Shown here: positions 7,865 to 17,524 of the stretch, piece after piece
Position numbering within the stretch: position 1 is the stretch's first letter
How the letters are laid out: each line of letters starts with the position of its first letter
DNA from: Deltaproteobacteria bacterium
GTDB lineage: Bacteria; Myxococcota_A; UBA9042; DTJE01
Reading direction: 5' to 3'
Assembly: GCA_029555025.1 (NCBI GenBank)
Contig: JAKPTZ010000045.1
Location: 124,001 to 188,000, forward strand
DNA: 64,000 bases
Notes under the pieces: generated by a model
Seen by the model: only the letters and a program-made list of their open reading frames with translations
The model's database searches: none
Told to the model about the DNA's origin: nothing
Program-made: the position numbers and the translations under genes

Positions 7865-10387
7865 ATGAAAAGGGTCGTCGTGGTTGGTGGAGTGGCCGGC
7901 GGGATGAGCGCCGCGGCAAGGGTCAAGAGACTTGATCCGACGGCGGCGGTCACCGTCTTCGAGCAGGATGGCGACATATCCTTCGCCAACTGCGGAATGC
8001 CCTATTACATCGGAGGCGTCATCCAGGACAGGAACCAGTTGCTGGTGCAGACTCCCGAATCGATGAAGGCGAGGTACGGCATCGATGTCCGGATAAGGCA
8101 TCGCGTCACGGCAATCGACAGGATCGCAAAAACCGTGACGGTCCTGGATCGCGACCGCAACGTTGAATTCACCGAACCATACGACGCACTGATCCTTTCG
8201 CCCGGGGCTTTCCCGATCAAGCCCCCGCTTCCCGGCATCGACAGGCCGGACGTATTCATCCTGAAGAACCTTGACGACATGGATCGGATCCGGCAGGCGG
8301 CGGTCAAGGCAAAGCGGGCCGTCGTCGTCGGAGCCGGTTACATCGGAGTCGAGGTGGCTGAAAACCTGCGCCATGCGGGTGTCATCGTGGATATTGTCGA
8401 GAGGCTGGATCAGATGATCGCGCCGCTTGACCCGGAAATGACCAGGCAGCTTTATGACGAGGCGCGCCTTAACCGCGTAAAGGTTCATCTTTCGACCCAG
8501 GTGACATCGTTCGATGACGACGGGGTCCACCTCAGCGACGGTGGGGTGATCCCGGCCGACTTCACCGTCATGTCGGTCGGCGTGAAGCCGGTATCCGGCC
8601 TTGCCGCCCAGGCTGGACTTAAACTGACCGCAACCGGGCACATAATGGTCGATGAACACATGCGGACCAGCGACCCGGCCATATTCGCTGTCGGCGACGC
8701 GGTGGCGGCGTTCTCGCAAAAGACCGGGGGCTACATCGCCAACCCTCTGGCAGGCCCGGCCAACCGGCAGGGAAGGATCGCCGCGGACAACATATGCGGA
8801 CGAGACAGCGTCTATGGCGGAACCCAGGGCACATCCATCGTCAAGATATTCAACCTGGCCGCCGCCGGAACCGGCATGAACGCAAAGGCGCTGAAGGCCG
8901 CCGGCGTGAAGGGGTTCCACACCGCCTGGATTCATCCGAACCAGCACCCAGGGTATTACCCGGGGGCGGCCCCAATCGATATCAAGGTGATATTCGACGA
9001 TGAAGGCCGGATCCTTGGCGCGCAGGCCGTGGGGCGGGAAGGCGTCGATGTCGTCATCAATTCGCTGGCCCAGGCCATGAGGGGCGGCCAGACCGTCTTC
9101 GACCTCGAGGAGGTTGAACTGGCATACTGCCCGGCATGGGGCAATGCGAAGCATCCGATCAACATGGTCGGGTTCGTCGCGGCAAACATACTCCGTGGCG
9201 ACATGGAAGTTATCGAGCCCTGGGAGAAGCCCGACGCATGGCTTGACGTGCGCGAGGCGGACGAGACTGCGGCAGGCATGATTCCCGGCGCGATTCACAT
9301 CCCGATGGGCCAGATCGAATCAAGGCTTGCCGAGATTCCGCGGGACAGCTCCATCGGGGTTTACTGCGCAGTCGGCCTTCGCGGCTATATCGTCTATCGC
9401 CGCCTGAAGAACCTTGGATTCAAGGTTCGAAACCTTAACGGCGGATACAGGACCTGGCGCTGGTTCAACGTTACGGACGAAGTCGCCGACCAGCCTCTCC
9501 TGACCCGGGCACCTGTTGCCGAGGCCGGTGTCGCCCTGCCCGGCCGGGCCGCTTCCGGTCAACCGGGGGCAGCCGCCCGGCAGTCATCCGACCCGGTGAT
9601 GCCGGATCGCACGGTCAAGCTGGACGTGTGCGGACTTCAATGTCCAGGGCCCCTGATGAAGGTCCGGAAGGTCATGGACGACATGAAGGAAGGCGAGGTG
9701 CTCGAGGTGACCGCGTCCGACCCCGGATTCGCGGCCGACATCCCGATGTGGACGCGGCAAACCGGAAACACCCTGCTTGACGTCACCTCGGATGCCGGTT
9801 TGTACAGGGCCGTCGTCATGAAGTCGGGCGGGGCCGCGGCCGCGCCACGCCAGGGTTCCGTCGCGGATTCCGGCGTGTCGGTTTCCGCATCCCCGCACGC
9901 GGCCGGCGGACCGACCGCGAAGGGCAAGACCGTCATCGTGTTTTCCCAGGATCTGGACAAGGTCCTTGCATCGTTCATCATCGCGAACGGGGCGGCCGCG
10001 ATGGGCGCCCCGGTCACCATGTTCTTCACCTTCTGGGGCCTGAACGTGCTGCGAAGGCCCGAAACAGTCCAGGTTAAAAAGACTTTCACCGAACGGGTGT
10101 TCGGTTCGATGATGCCCAGGGGCGCTGGACGATTGAAGATTTCCAACATGAACATGGGCGGGATGGGAACCGCGATGATCAAGCGAATAATGAAGGAAAA
10201 GAATGTCCTTTCGCTTGACGAGTTGATCGGATCGGCCCGCGATTCGGGCATTCGCCTGGTGGCCTGCGCCATGTCTATGGACTTGATGGGAATCAAGGCC
10301 GAGGAACTGATTGACGGCGTGGAGATTGCCGGAGTCGGCAATTACCTTGGAACTGCCGACGAAGGCAACGTCAACCTTTTCATCTAG
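7865..10387 (+). CDS. Four-module sulfur-transfer protein: CoA-disulfide-reductase-like FAD enzyme, rhodanese, TusA, DsrE2
   Basis: 840 residues, cytoplasmic. Residues about 1-445 form a pyridine-nucleotide disulfide oxidoreductase: FAD motif VVVGGVAGGMSAA, single redox Cys43 in FANCGMPYY as in CoA-disulfide reductases and NADH-dependent persulfide reductases, second dinucleotide site VVVGAGYIGVE, and the FAVGDA segment. About 455-550 is a rhodanese with Cys501 in VYCAVGLRGY. About 600-670 is TusA, with Cys593 in CGLQCPGPLMK at its start. About 690-840 is DsrE2-like, with Cys801 in VACAMSMDLMG. Linkers rich in Ala/Gly/Pro separate the last modules. Fusions of this type are known in anaerobes and relatives; the likely role is reduction of, and sulfane-sulfur transfer from, persulfides or polysulfides. 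All four candidate cysteines are present. Confidence 0.93.
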   Translation: MKRVVVVGGVAGGMSAAARVKRLDPTAAVTVFEQDGDISFANCGMPYYIGGVIQDRNQLLVQTPESMKARYGIDVRIRHRVTAIDRIAKTVTVLDRDRNVEFTEPYDALILSPGAFPIKPPLPGIDRPDVFILKNLDDMDRIRQAAVKAKRAVVVGAGYIGVEVAENLRHAGVIVDIVERLDQMIAPLDPEMTRQLYDEARLNRVKVHLSTQVTSFDDDGVHLSDGGVIPADFTVMSVGVKPVSGLAAQAGLKLTATGHIMVDEHMRTSDPAIFAVGDAVAAFSQKTGGYIANPLAGPANRQGRIAADNICGRDSVYGGTQGTSIVKIFNLAAAGTGMNAKALKAAGVKGFHTAWIHPNQHPGYYPGAAPIDIKVIFDDEGRILGAQAVGREGVDVVINSLAQAMRGGQTVFDLEEVELAYCPAWGNAKHPINMVGFVAANILRGDMEVIEPWEKPDAWLDVREADETAAGMIPGAIHIPMGQIESRLAEIPRDSSIGVYCAVGLRGYIVYRRLKNLGFKVRNLNGGYRTWRWFNVTDEVADQPLLTRAPVAEAGVALPGRAASGQPGAAARQSSDPVMPDRTVKLDVCGLQCPGPLMKVRKVMDDMKEGEVLEVTASDPGFAADIPMWTRQTGNTLLDVTSDAGLYRAVVMKSGGAAAAPRQGSVADSGVSVSASPHAAGGPTAKGKTVIVFSQDLDKVLASFIIANGAAAMGAPVTMFFTFWGLNVLRRPETVQVKKTFTERVFGSMMPRGAGRLKISNMNMGGMGTAMIKRIMKEKNVLSLDELIGSARDSGIRLVACAMSMDLMGIKAEELIDGVEIAGVGNYLGTADEGNVNLFI

Positions 10388-10431
10388 GCTGCCGCCCCGC
10401 TCACGCCGGCGGCGCGCAAGTTCCGGCTCGA

Positions 10432-10461
10432 TTGTCTTTTGACCTCCATGCGTAGTAGAAT
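10432..10461 (+). promoter_or_regulatory. Candidate promoter of the lipoprotein at 10517
   Basis: TAGAAT at 10456-10461 (5 of 6) with a weak TTGTCT at 10432-10437, spacer 18. A start near 10468 would give a leader of about 50 bases. Confidence 0.3.
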
Positions 10462-10516
10462 CCCGCGGGTTCATTTGTATTCGGGCCTGGATTCACATAG
10501 TCCTGGAGGTATCGTG

Positions 10517-13114
10517 ATGCGAAGACTGGTTCTGTTGACCACCATTGCCGTTGCCGCCGCCCTGGCCGCGTGCGGGTCGTCCGGTGATCCGATCGAGGAA
10601 GACACCGGAATCAACGAAGTATTCCAGGACTCCGGCAGCGATGTCGGAATCGACACGCAGACCGGAGATGACGCAATCATTGATTCGGGTACCGACAACG
10701 CATGGATGGACGTGCATCTTCCCGACGTGAAGGAAGACATCCCGGAAGGACCTTTTTACGCGAAGGAAGAAGGCGATCTGGTCACCGTGTCCGATGGAAG
10801 GCTGACCGTGGTCCTGAACCTTGCGGACGGCACGTTCAACATCGGCTTCACTCCGGGCCTGGACGGAATCATCAACGGCCATTCCGAAGCCTGGGTTCGC
10901 AGCAGCGAAGGCGTGACCAGGATATCCAGCATGAATCCGGCCCAAAGGGCTGCATGGCAGGCCATGCAGACGACCGACGGCCTTGATGACGGCGTGCTGA
11001 TCGGCATGGAAACCGTTCCAAGCGGCTCGATCGGCGGCATGCGCACCTTCATCGCACTGCACCGCAACCAACCTTCCGTCACGATCAAGGTTCAGCTTGT
11101 CCTGCCGGTTCGGGAAGGCTTCTTCATCGAAAAGCTGGTACCTGTGGTCGCCAGGGGTTCCGAAGGCGCCGGAATGCTTCTGGGCCCGGGAACCGCAACT
11201 GCCAGGATTGTGACCGGCGGCCATGAAATCGCCTATGACGCCAACGCGGAAGCGATTAACGTTACCGAAGCTGTCGAGACATTGAACAAGCCCGGATACC
11301 TTTCCGACAACGCCACGCTCATCTGCACGAAGGCCGGCAAGTGCCTTCTTGCGGGTTTCCTGAATACCGTCCGCGGCTTCGGGGGCGTCGCCGTCGCGAC
11401 CGACCCGGTTTCCGCCTTCGCGGTTGGCGAAGACGCCGCGCTGTCTCTGTTTGAGATGCGCAGCACGATGGTGCAGGGCGCCATGCTCAGTCCGTCACGC
11501 GTCATCACTTCCGAGGTCGCCTACCTCGATTTCACAGGGGAACCGGGGCCGGCGCTTGCCCGCTTCGCCGACGCTATTGCGACTTTCAACACGCTTCCCG
11601 TTCCCAGGGCACTGCCGTTCATGTATTCGGCCAGGGTCGGCCAGGAAGGCCTGACCTCCGATCAGGTCGTTGCGGCCATTCCCGACGATTCTGAAGGCGT
11701 GACCGGATTCCTCGTCGAACAGGGCTGGGAAAATGCGGAGAAAGCTCCCGATGCGGTCAAGTTCCCGAACCATGGTGGAACAGGCGCGATGAAATGGATT
11801 GCCGACCAGGCAAAGGCCGCCGGCCTGGTTCCGGGGATCGCGCTTGGCCCGTTCGTCTTCAAGAATGATTCCGCCTTTGCCGCCACCCATGCGGAATGGC
11901 TGCTCGAACCAGGTGAGCTTGCGGTGGTCAGGCTTGGAATCGGAAACAATTCCAGCATCCTTGACCTTACGTCCGACGACGCAAGGGCATGGGCCGTCGC
12001 GCACGTGACGACTGCCGCGGGGGACTGGGGTTACCGGTATGTCAAGATCCACGGCGCCGATATCGCCTGCATGGCCAAACCGGGATCGACGACGGGAATG
12101 ACCGGCGTCGAAGGGCTGCGCAAGTTCCTCGAGGAAGTTCGCGCCGCCGTCGGGGCCGACGTCTTCATCGAGCTTGCCGATGGCGGAATGATCGGGCTTG
12201 GCCTGGTGGATGCAATCGGAACCGCCGACCCGCAGTACAAATCATGGAATGCCCCGGCGTCGAAGGTTGACAACACGCTGCAGATGGGCGCGATGACCTG
12301 GGCCCGTCGGGCATGGCTTGACGGCACCGTATTCAACGTGGTGCCCGGGCCTGCCTTCGACTTCAGCCAGGACGGCACCCTTACAGCTTCCGGGTGGATT
12401 GGGCCCCGTCTCTGGGCCGTCACCGGCGGAGTTCCGACCATCGCCGAAGCCCAGGGCATCCAGGGGCTGCTTGCCGAACTGGCCGGCAACCCGTTCGGAG
12501 ACGCATGGGCCGGCGACTATGCCGATCTGCGCATTCCCGAAACCTGGCAGGCCGGGTACGAAAGGGACGGCGTCGCATCCTTCCTTGCCGGATTCTTCAG
12601 GTTCGAAGGCAACATGGATCTTTACACACTCGCCCCCGTAAACGGGGCCCGGACACGCACGCTGCAGCTTCCCCAGGCCGAGGGCAACTGGCTTGCGATC
12701 GACCCCGAAACCGCTGAAATGGCGACGGTCGATGGCGCATGCATGAACCCCGCGGGGATGGAACTGGTTCTGGAAAGCGGAAATTCCGCCAGCCGCGTCC
12801 TGGTGCTGCGCAAAATCTCGGCCGGCGGCGCCCCGACCTTCATGGCCATCACGCCATCGATTGCCGGGGGTGACGGTCTGGTAAGCCAGCTCAGCTCGGA
12901 CGCCGGCTCGACCACTGTAACCTATGACGCCTTCTTCAGGGGCGACACGACCGTCGTGTTCGCGGTTCCGGTTGCCAACAGCCCGACCGTATCGGTCGAA
13001 GGCGGCACGATCATCGATCAGGGGGTCTCGGATACGGCTTGCAGCGACATGAAGACAGCCTGGATCAAGTTCACCCCGACCGCCGATTCCGTCACGGTGA
13101 CCGCCTCCAACTGA
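10517..13114 (+). CDS. Lipoprotein with a GH36/alpha-galactosidase-like architecture, probably degenerate
   Basis: 865 residues. The signal ends in ALAAC (lipobox); an acidic Asp/Gly/Thr linker follows to about residue 70. About 75-330 resembles the N-terminal beta-supersandwich of GH36-type enzymes. About 355-620 resembles the barrel: FLVEQGWENA, KFPNHGGTGAMKWI, SILDLTSDDARAWAV, YRYVKIHGADI, then ELADGGMIGLGLVDAIGTAD. In GH36 the nucleophile is the Asp of the K-x-D motif; here that place is His512. A candidate acid/base Asp571 (TADPQ) remains. The C-terminus looks beta-rich. It is therefore a surface glycan-binding or altered glycosidase candidate. ATG 10517 follows TGGAGG. The carboxyltransferase gene begins 36 bases downstream. 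Confidence 0.7.
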   Translation: MRRLVLLTTIAVAAALAACGSSGDPIEEDTGINEVFQDSGSDVGIDTQTGDDAIIDSGTDNAWMDVHLPDVKEDIPEGPFYAKEEGDLVTVSDGRLTVVLNLADGTFNIGFTPGLDGIINGHSEAWVRSSEGVTRISSMNPAQRAAWQAMQTTDGLDDGVLIGMETVPSGSIGGMRTFIALHRNQPSVTIKVQLVLPVREGFFIEKLVPVVARGSEGAGMLLGPGTATARIVTGGHEIAYDANAEAINVTEAVETLNKPGYLSDNATLICTKAGKCLLAGFLNTVRGFGGVAVATDPVSAFAVGEDAALSLFEMRSTMVQGAMLSPSRVITSEVAYLDFTGEPGPALARFADAIATFNTLPVPRALPFMYSARVGQEGLTSDQVVAAIPDDSEGVTGFLVEQGWENAEKAPDAVKFPNHGGTGAMKWIADQAKAAGLVPGIALGPFVFKNDSAFAATHAEWLLEPGELAVVRLGIGNNSSILDLTSDDARAWAVAHVTTAAGDWGYRYVKIHGADIACMAKPGSTTGMTGVEGLRKFLEEVRAAVGADVFIELADGGMIGLGLVDAIGTADPQYKSWNAPASKVDNTLQMGAMTWARRAWLDGTVFNVVPGPAFDFSQDGTLTASGWIGPRLWAVTGGVPTIAEAQGIQGLLAELAGNPFGDAWAGDYADLRIPETWQAGYERDGVASFLAGFFRFEGNMDLYTLAPVNGARTRTLQLPQAEGNWLAIDPETAEMATVDGACMNPAGMELVLESGNSASRVLVLRKISAGGAPTFMAITPSIAGGDGLVSQLSSDAGSTTVTYDAFFRGDTTVVFAVPVANSPTVSVEGGTIIDQGVSDTACSDMKTAWIKFTPTADSVTVTASN

Positions 13115-13150
13115 TTTTTGCCCCGTTTCCCGGGGCGGGACTTGATTGAA

Positions 13151-14803
13151 ATGTCTGCAAAATTGCTCATTCGGGATCTTACCCTTCGCGACGGTCAGCA
13201 GTCCCAGTTTGCCACCCGCATGAACCAGATTCAGGTTGACAGGGTGCTCGGACTGTTCCGGGAGGCCGGCTTTCACGCCATGGAAGTTTGGGGCGGTGCC
13301 GTCCCCGATTCGGTGATGAGATACCTCGGGGAGGATCCCTGGACCCGCCTGGAATCAATAAAGGCCGTCATCGGCGACCGTTCCAGCCTGACCGCCCTGT
13401 CGCGGGGACGCAACCTGTTCGGGTACAATCCTTATCCGGACTCGGTCATCGAGGGCTTCTGCCGCAACGCAGTACAGGCCGGAATCGGGATCATGCGCAT
13501 CTTCGACGCACTGAACGACGTCGATAACATGCGCAGTTCAATCCGCTTCGTGAAGGAAGCCGGAGGGCGTGCCGACTGCGCGGTCTGCTACACGGTCGAT
13601 CCGAAATTCACGCTTGCCGCCAGAATCCGGGCGACGGTTTCCGGCCACCCGCTTCCCCGAAAGGTGTTTGGAGTCGACTACTTCGTTGACAAGGCGGTCG
13701 CCCTCCAGGAAGCCGGCGCCGACATGATTTCCATCAAGGACATGGCCGGGCTGGTCGATCCCGCCACTGCCGGCCTTCTGATTCCGGCACTGAAGAAGCG
13801 CCTGGACATCCCGATCGACATGCACACGCACTGCACGCCCGGATTCGGGGTCGCGACGTGCCTGATGGCGATGGTTAACGGCTGCGACATGATCGATACC
13901 GTCTGTCTGCCGTTTTCGGGCGGACCGGCGGCCCCCGCGTTTGAAATAGTTGAACTTTTCGCGCGCAAGCTTGGCCTGGAGACCGGAGTCGATGCGGCGG
14001 TTGTCACGAAGATCAACCGGGAATTGACCGAGGTCAGAAGGGAACTGGCCGAGTTCGACCAGTTCAAGCTGTTCCCGCGGGAATTCGATCTTTCCAGGGA
14101 CAATCTGCCTGACGATATCGACGCTTTGTTCGATTCGGCTGTCGACGCGGCGCGCGGGTCAAAAATTGACCGGCTTCTGGACTTCTGTCACCGCATCGAG
14201 GCGTGGTTCAATTATCCGCCGCCGGACGAGGTCGTGCGGGTCGCCCAGATACCCGGCGGGATGTACACGAACATGCTGGCGCAGATGAAATCGGCCAACC
14301 TGTCCGTCCACATGAAGGAAGTCATGCAGACGGTGCCATCCGTCAGGCTGGCGGCCGGACTGCCGCCGCTCGTCACTCCGACCAGCCAGATTGTCGGCGT
14401 CCAGGCGGTCATGTGCGTCATCAACCGTCACAAGGGCGTGCCCGTGTGGTCGAATCCTTCGTCGCAGTTCGTCAACCTGGTGAAGGGAAGCTACGGCAGA
14501 ACCCCGGTTCCGGTTGACCCGGACTTCAGACAGATGCTTGCCGGAGTCCGCGAGGAAACACCGTGGGACACGTCAGGATACAAGCCGCAGGAAAATCCGG
14601 AGCTCCCGGAATTCGGGGGCGTCCGACTTGCCGCGAACCCACGGGAGGAATTGCTGCTTGAACTGTTCCCGAATGTGGCCGGCCCCTTCCTCAAGGGCGT
14701 CAGGAAGGCCGAGTTTGAAGCCGAGCGCAGAAGACTTGGGGAAATCGAATCGATGGCCAATGCCGGGCTGTTCACGGCGATAGGCGGCAACTATCTGGCC
14801 TGA
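13151..14803 (+). CDS. Carboxyltransferase-type protein (pyruvate carboxylase B / oxaloacetate decarboxylase alpha-like) without biotin domain
   Basis: 550 residues. N-terminal HMGL-like barrel: LIRDLTLRDGQQS (metal Asp), RIFDALNDV, MISIKDMAGLVDP with the Lys that is carbamylated in this family, and MHTHCTPGFG with the metal-binding His-x-His. The C-terminal half has the conserved PyC_OADA region (YPPPDEV, IPGGMYTNMLAQM, VTPTSQIVGVQAV, GSYGRTPVPVDPDF). It ends without a biotinyl Met-Lys-Met domain, so a separate biotin carrier is needed if it moves CO2 between a keto acid and biotin. Start is ATG 13151 after a GGGGCGGGA stretch that also forms a small hairpin (GCCCCG/CGGGGC). Its last 13 bases overlap the convergent gene's 3' end. 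Confidence 0.88.
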   Translation: MSAKLLIRDLTLRDGQQSQFATRMNQIQVDRVLGLFREAGFHAMEVWGGAVPDSVMRYLGEDPWTRLESIKAVIGDRSSLTALSRGRNLFGYNPYPDSVIEGFCRNAVQAGIGIMRIFDALNDVDNMRSSIRFVKEAGGRADCAVCYTVDPKFTLAARIRATVSGHPLPRKVFGVDYFVDKAVALQEAGADMISIKDMAGLVDPATAGLLIPALKKRLDIPIDMHTHCTPGFGVATCLMAMVNGCDMIDTVCLPFSGGPAAPAFEIVELFARKLGLETGVDAAVVTKINRELTEVRRELAEFDQFKLFPREFDLSRDNLPDDIDALFDSAVDAARGSKIDRLLDFCHRIEAWFNYPPPDEVVRVAQIPGGMYTNMLAQMKSANLSVHMKEVMQTVPSVRLAAGLPPLVTPTSQIVGVQAVMCVINRHKGVPVWSNPSSQFVNLVKGSYGRTPVPVDPDFRQMLAGVREETPWDTSGYKPQENPELPEFGGVRLAANPREELLLELFPNVAGPFLKGVRKAEFEAERRRLGEIESMANAGLFTAIGGNYLA

Positions 14804-16896
14804 CCCGCTCCGGAAAGGCCGCCACCCGAACGCAATCCAAAAACGCCGAGTTCAATCACCGGCCTGTGCTGGCGTCCGAGATACGGACGAATCTGACCGT
14901 AAGGCAAATCGTCGAATGAAAGCGAGTCAAGGGGCTGCATGTCTTCAGTAATGTCGGTGCAATCCGGTCCATCGACGAAATTGCAGTCAAGTCCGCGGTA
15001 AAACAGCTGGCAGTCGAAAAAGCCGACAAGGGGCTCGTCCGTGACAGCGAGTGTCCGGCTGAAATGGACATCCTTGAACTTTCCGTGATCGAGCACGCGC
15101 GTCGCGAACAGACAATCGGGATAACGATCCATCATCCGAAGCAGGTAGTTGACCTCGATCTGCGGGTTGGCGTGACTGCCGGCGTCACCCGGGTGACCCA
15201 TCCGGAAAGGGTATCGACCGGGATTGTCGGAACCCGCGGGCAGGATCAGAACCGACCAGGCCAGCGCCGCGACGGCGAGCGCGCGAAGATGCGGGTGCAC
15301 GCCGGCAGGCACCCACCTGTCACGAATCAGTTTCAGGCCGAAGACGGCAATAATCATGACCGCCGGCATATCAAGAGAAAACAGGCGCATCCAGTGATTG
15401 AACCTGTCATCGGTGCCTTCCACGTGAATGCGCATCAGGAATATTGCCCAGAACGGCAACATCAGGAACCTGAGAGGCTTCAGGATCGAGGCCGCGACGC
15501 CGGCACACGCAAGAAGGATCAGCGACACCGAGTTGAATCTTGCCAGGAAAGCGGGAACCGTTGACCATGCATCGTCAAAAACGTTCAGGGCGCCCGAGAT
15601 CCAGCCAAGCGGTGGCGGTAGCCTGGTGGCCGCCAGTGCAGCCGCAATCGAAACTGCCACCATCAGGCCGATTGGCAGCAGTGCCCGCGCCGGACGCCTC
15701 AACACGCTGGCCCACCAGTCTCTGACCTTGCATCCGGCCGATTCCAGGCGGGCGGGCGACACAAGCATCGAAATGATTGCCGACGCGACTGAAAGAAAGG
15801 CCGCAAGCGCCATTTCCAGGCGAAAGCCGGTCGCGATAATCGAAGCGACTGCAAGGGCCGCCACCGCGACCCAGGCCATCACCCGGCCGGCCTGGTTGCG
15901 TCGCGCAATGACCACGGCGGACGCCACCGACAGCAGGAGGATTGCCGTCACCGGCGCGGCCGGATACTCGGACACGGAAGAAACCCTTGTCGAATAGGCA
16001 AGGAAAAAGGCGGCCCCCAGCGGAGCCGCAAGAACAATCGAATTCAGTACGAACGCGGCGACAAGAAACAGCAGGGCCACGTTGAAGGCCGTCAACCACA
16101 GGTTGAAGCGGGCGACATGACGAAGCGTCACGAGAACCGGATCATCCCGCACAAGACCGGCCAGCGCCTGGGAAAACGGGCTGGAATGCACTCCCTGACC
16201 GTACAGGTGCAACAGATTCTGGTGGGTCGTCCCGTCCTGGAGCGTCGTAAGCCTTGTCGCCAGGTAGTGCGGATCGGAAAGGGTGAAATACCATACACCG
16301 CAGAAAACCACGCATGCGCCGACGACAAAAAGAAGGCCGCGTCGCCACCCGACTCCCGAAACGGAAAAGGCCGAAAATAAGACCGGTATAATCAGGACGC
16401 CCAACGCCACGGCAAGCGAAATCAGCAACGCTTCAGATGTCAGTGTCGCCATGACGGCATTGCGAATCTTCGTGGCCGGCCTGATGGTTGCCTTCGGAAA
16501 TCCTTCGACAGGTTGCCTGGGAAGATATGACACTGCAATAAGAAGAAGCTCGGCAGGGGGCGAATGGCCGGGAACTGGCTGGACGCAGTAAAACTGGGAA
16601 CAGAACCGCGTCGGCGTTCCCGTGCCAGGAATGATTTCAAGCCCTGTCGTGGTGTCCTGACCGACGAGAACCAGCCTGATGAATTCTGGATGGCGCCGGA
16701 CTGATTCGACCGTCCATCCGCCGGGAAAAACAAACCCGGCGTTGAACACGACGTCCGGATTGCGCCCGACAAGCGACTCGCTGGAACCCGCAGGCGCGAG
16801 GGCCGATGGCGGGCGGTTCGACTCCGTGCAGCCGGACATGCCGACGGCAGCAAGAATGACGACCACGGCACTGAACCGTCCGATCAGGCGATTCAT
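14791..16896 (-). CDS. Large polytopic membrane protein with N-terminal lipoprotein signal, function unknown
   Basis: 701 residues. The N-terminus is hydrophobic and ends in GMSGC, a possible lipobox. A soluble domain of about 150 residues follows, then at least nine hydrophobic segments between about 150 and 560 (for example ALLISLAVALGVLIIPVLF and PAVMIIAVFGLKLI), then a soluble C-terminal domain of about 130 residues with several Cys. This layout recalls GT-C-type membrane glycosyltransferases and related proteins, but I see no reliable catalytic motif. The ATG at 16896 shares one base with the TGA of the glutathione peroxidase gene upstream, indicating coupled translation. It converges on the carboxyltransferase gene with a 13-base overlap. 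Confidence 0.65.
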   Translation of the reverse strand: MNRLIGRFSAVVVILAAVGMSGCTESNRPPSALAPAGSSESLVGRNPDVVFNAGFVFPGGWTVESVRRHPEFIRLVLVGQDTTTGLEIIPGTGTPTRFCSQFYCVQPVPGHSPPAELLLIAVSYLPRQPVEGFPKATIRPATKIRNAVMATLTSEALLISLAVALGVLIIPVLFSAFSVSGVGWRRGLLFVVGACVVFCGVWYFTLSDPHYLATRLTTLQDGTTHQNLLHLYGQGVHSSPFSQALAGLVRDDPVLVTLRHVARFNLWLTAFNVALLFLVAAFVLNSIVLAAPLGAAFFLAYSTRVSSVSEYPAAPVTAILLLSVASAVVIARRNQAGRVMAWVAVAALAVASIIATGFRLEMALAAFLSVASAIISMLVSPARLESAGCKVRDWWASVLRRPARALLPIGLMVAVSIAAALAATRLPPPLGWISGALNVFDDAWSTVPAFLARFNSVSLILLACAGVAASILKPLRFLMLPFWAIFLMRIHVEGTDDRFNHWMRLFSLDMPAVMIIAVFGLKLIRDRWVPAGVHPHLRALAVAALAWSVLILPAGSDNPGRYPFRMGHPGDAGSHANPQIEVNYLLRMMDRYPDCLFATRVLDHGKFKDVHFSRTLAVTDEPLVGFFDCQLFYRGLDCNFVDGPDCTDITEDMQPLDSLSFDDLPYGQIRPYLGRQHRPVIELGVFGLRSGGGLSGAGQAR

Positions 16897-17381
16897 CAAC
16901 CACCAAGGGCCTTTTCAAGATCGGCCCGGATTTCGTCCGGCGGGGTCGCCGGCGAGTATCTGGTAATGGTCGAACCGTCACGGCCGACCAGGAATTTCGT
17001 GAAATTCCACTTGATTGCCTTGCCAATGGTACCAGGTGCCCTTTCCTTCAGAAAGTTATAAACGGGGTGGGCTTCCTTTCCATTGACCTTGACCTTGGAC
17101 ATCAACGGAAAGGTGACCCCGAAATTGATCTGGCAGAACTGGGCAATCTCCTCGTCCGAACCTGGTTCCTGGTGCGCGAACTGATCGCATGGAAATCCCA
17201 GAACCACGAACCCTTCGTCCCTGAAATCCCGGAAGAGCTGCTCGAGCGCCTTGTACTGAGGCGTGAAGCCGCACTTGCTCGCCGTATTCACGACAAGGAC
17301 GACCATGCCCTGATACTGCCTGAAATCGACCGTGCGTCCGTTGTTGGCAACCGCCGACAGTTCGAAGAAATTATCCGCCAT
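16896..17381 (-). CDS. Glutathione peroxidase family protein (thiol peroxidase, Cys type)
   Basis: 161 residues, usual for the family. The active Cys37 lies in NTASKCGFTPQY; LGFPCDQF corresponds to the second conserved box (usually FPCNQF, here Asp for Asn), and KWNFTKFLV carries the conserved Trp-Asn-Phe. Bacterial members reduce peroxides, usually with thioredoxin rather than glutathione. No signal peptide, so cytoplasmic. ATG 17381 follows AAGGAGG; an upstream in-frame start adds residues not typical of the family. The stop overlaps the next gene's start by one base. Confidence 0.93.
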   Translation of the reverse strand: MADNFFELSAVANNGRTVDFRQYQGMVVLVVNTASKCGFTPQYKALEQLFRDFRDEGFVVLGFPCDQFAHQEPGSDEEIAQFCQINFGVTFPLMSKVKVNGKEAHPVYNFLKERAPGTIGKAIKWNFTKFLVGRDGSTITRYSPATPPDEIRADLEKALGG

Positions 17382-17524
17382 GCTCACCGCCTCCTTCGGA
17401 ATGCGACAACCGAGGAAATTCCGGGCGATTGATTTGCCCTTCACAGCTTGGGGCCTGGCGCGCGGCCAGTCAACAATCCAATCGCAAAGTTATTGTAAAT
17501 CAAGGAATCGCCCGAACCGAACCG

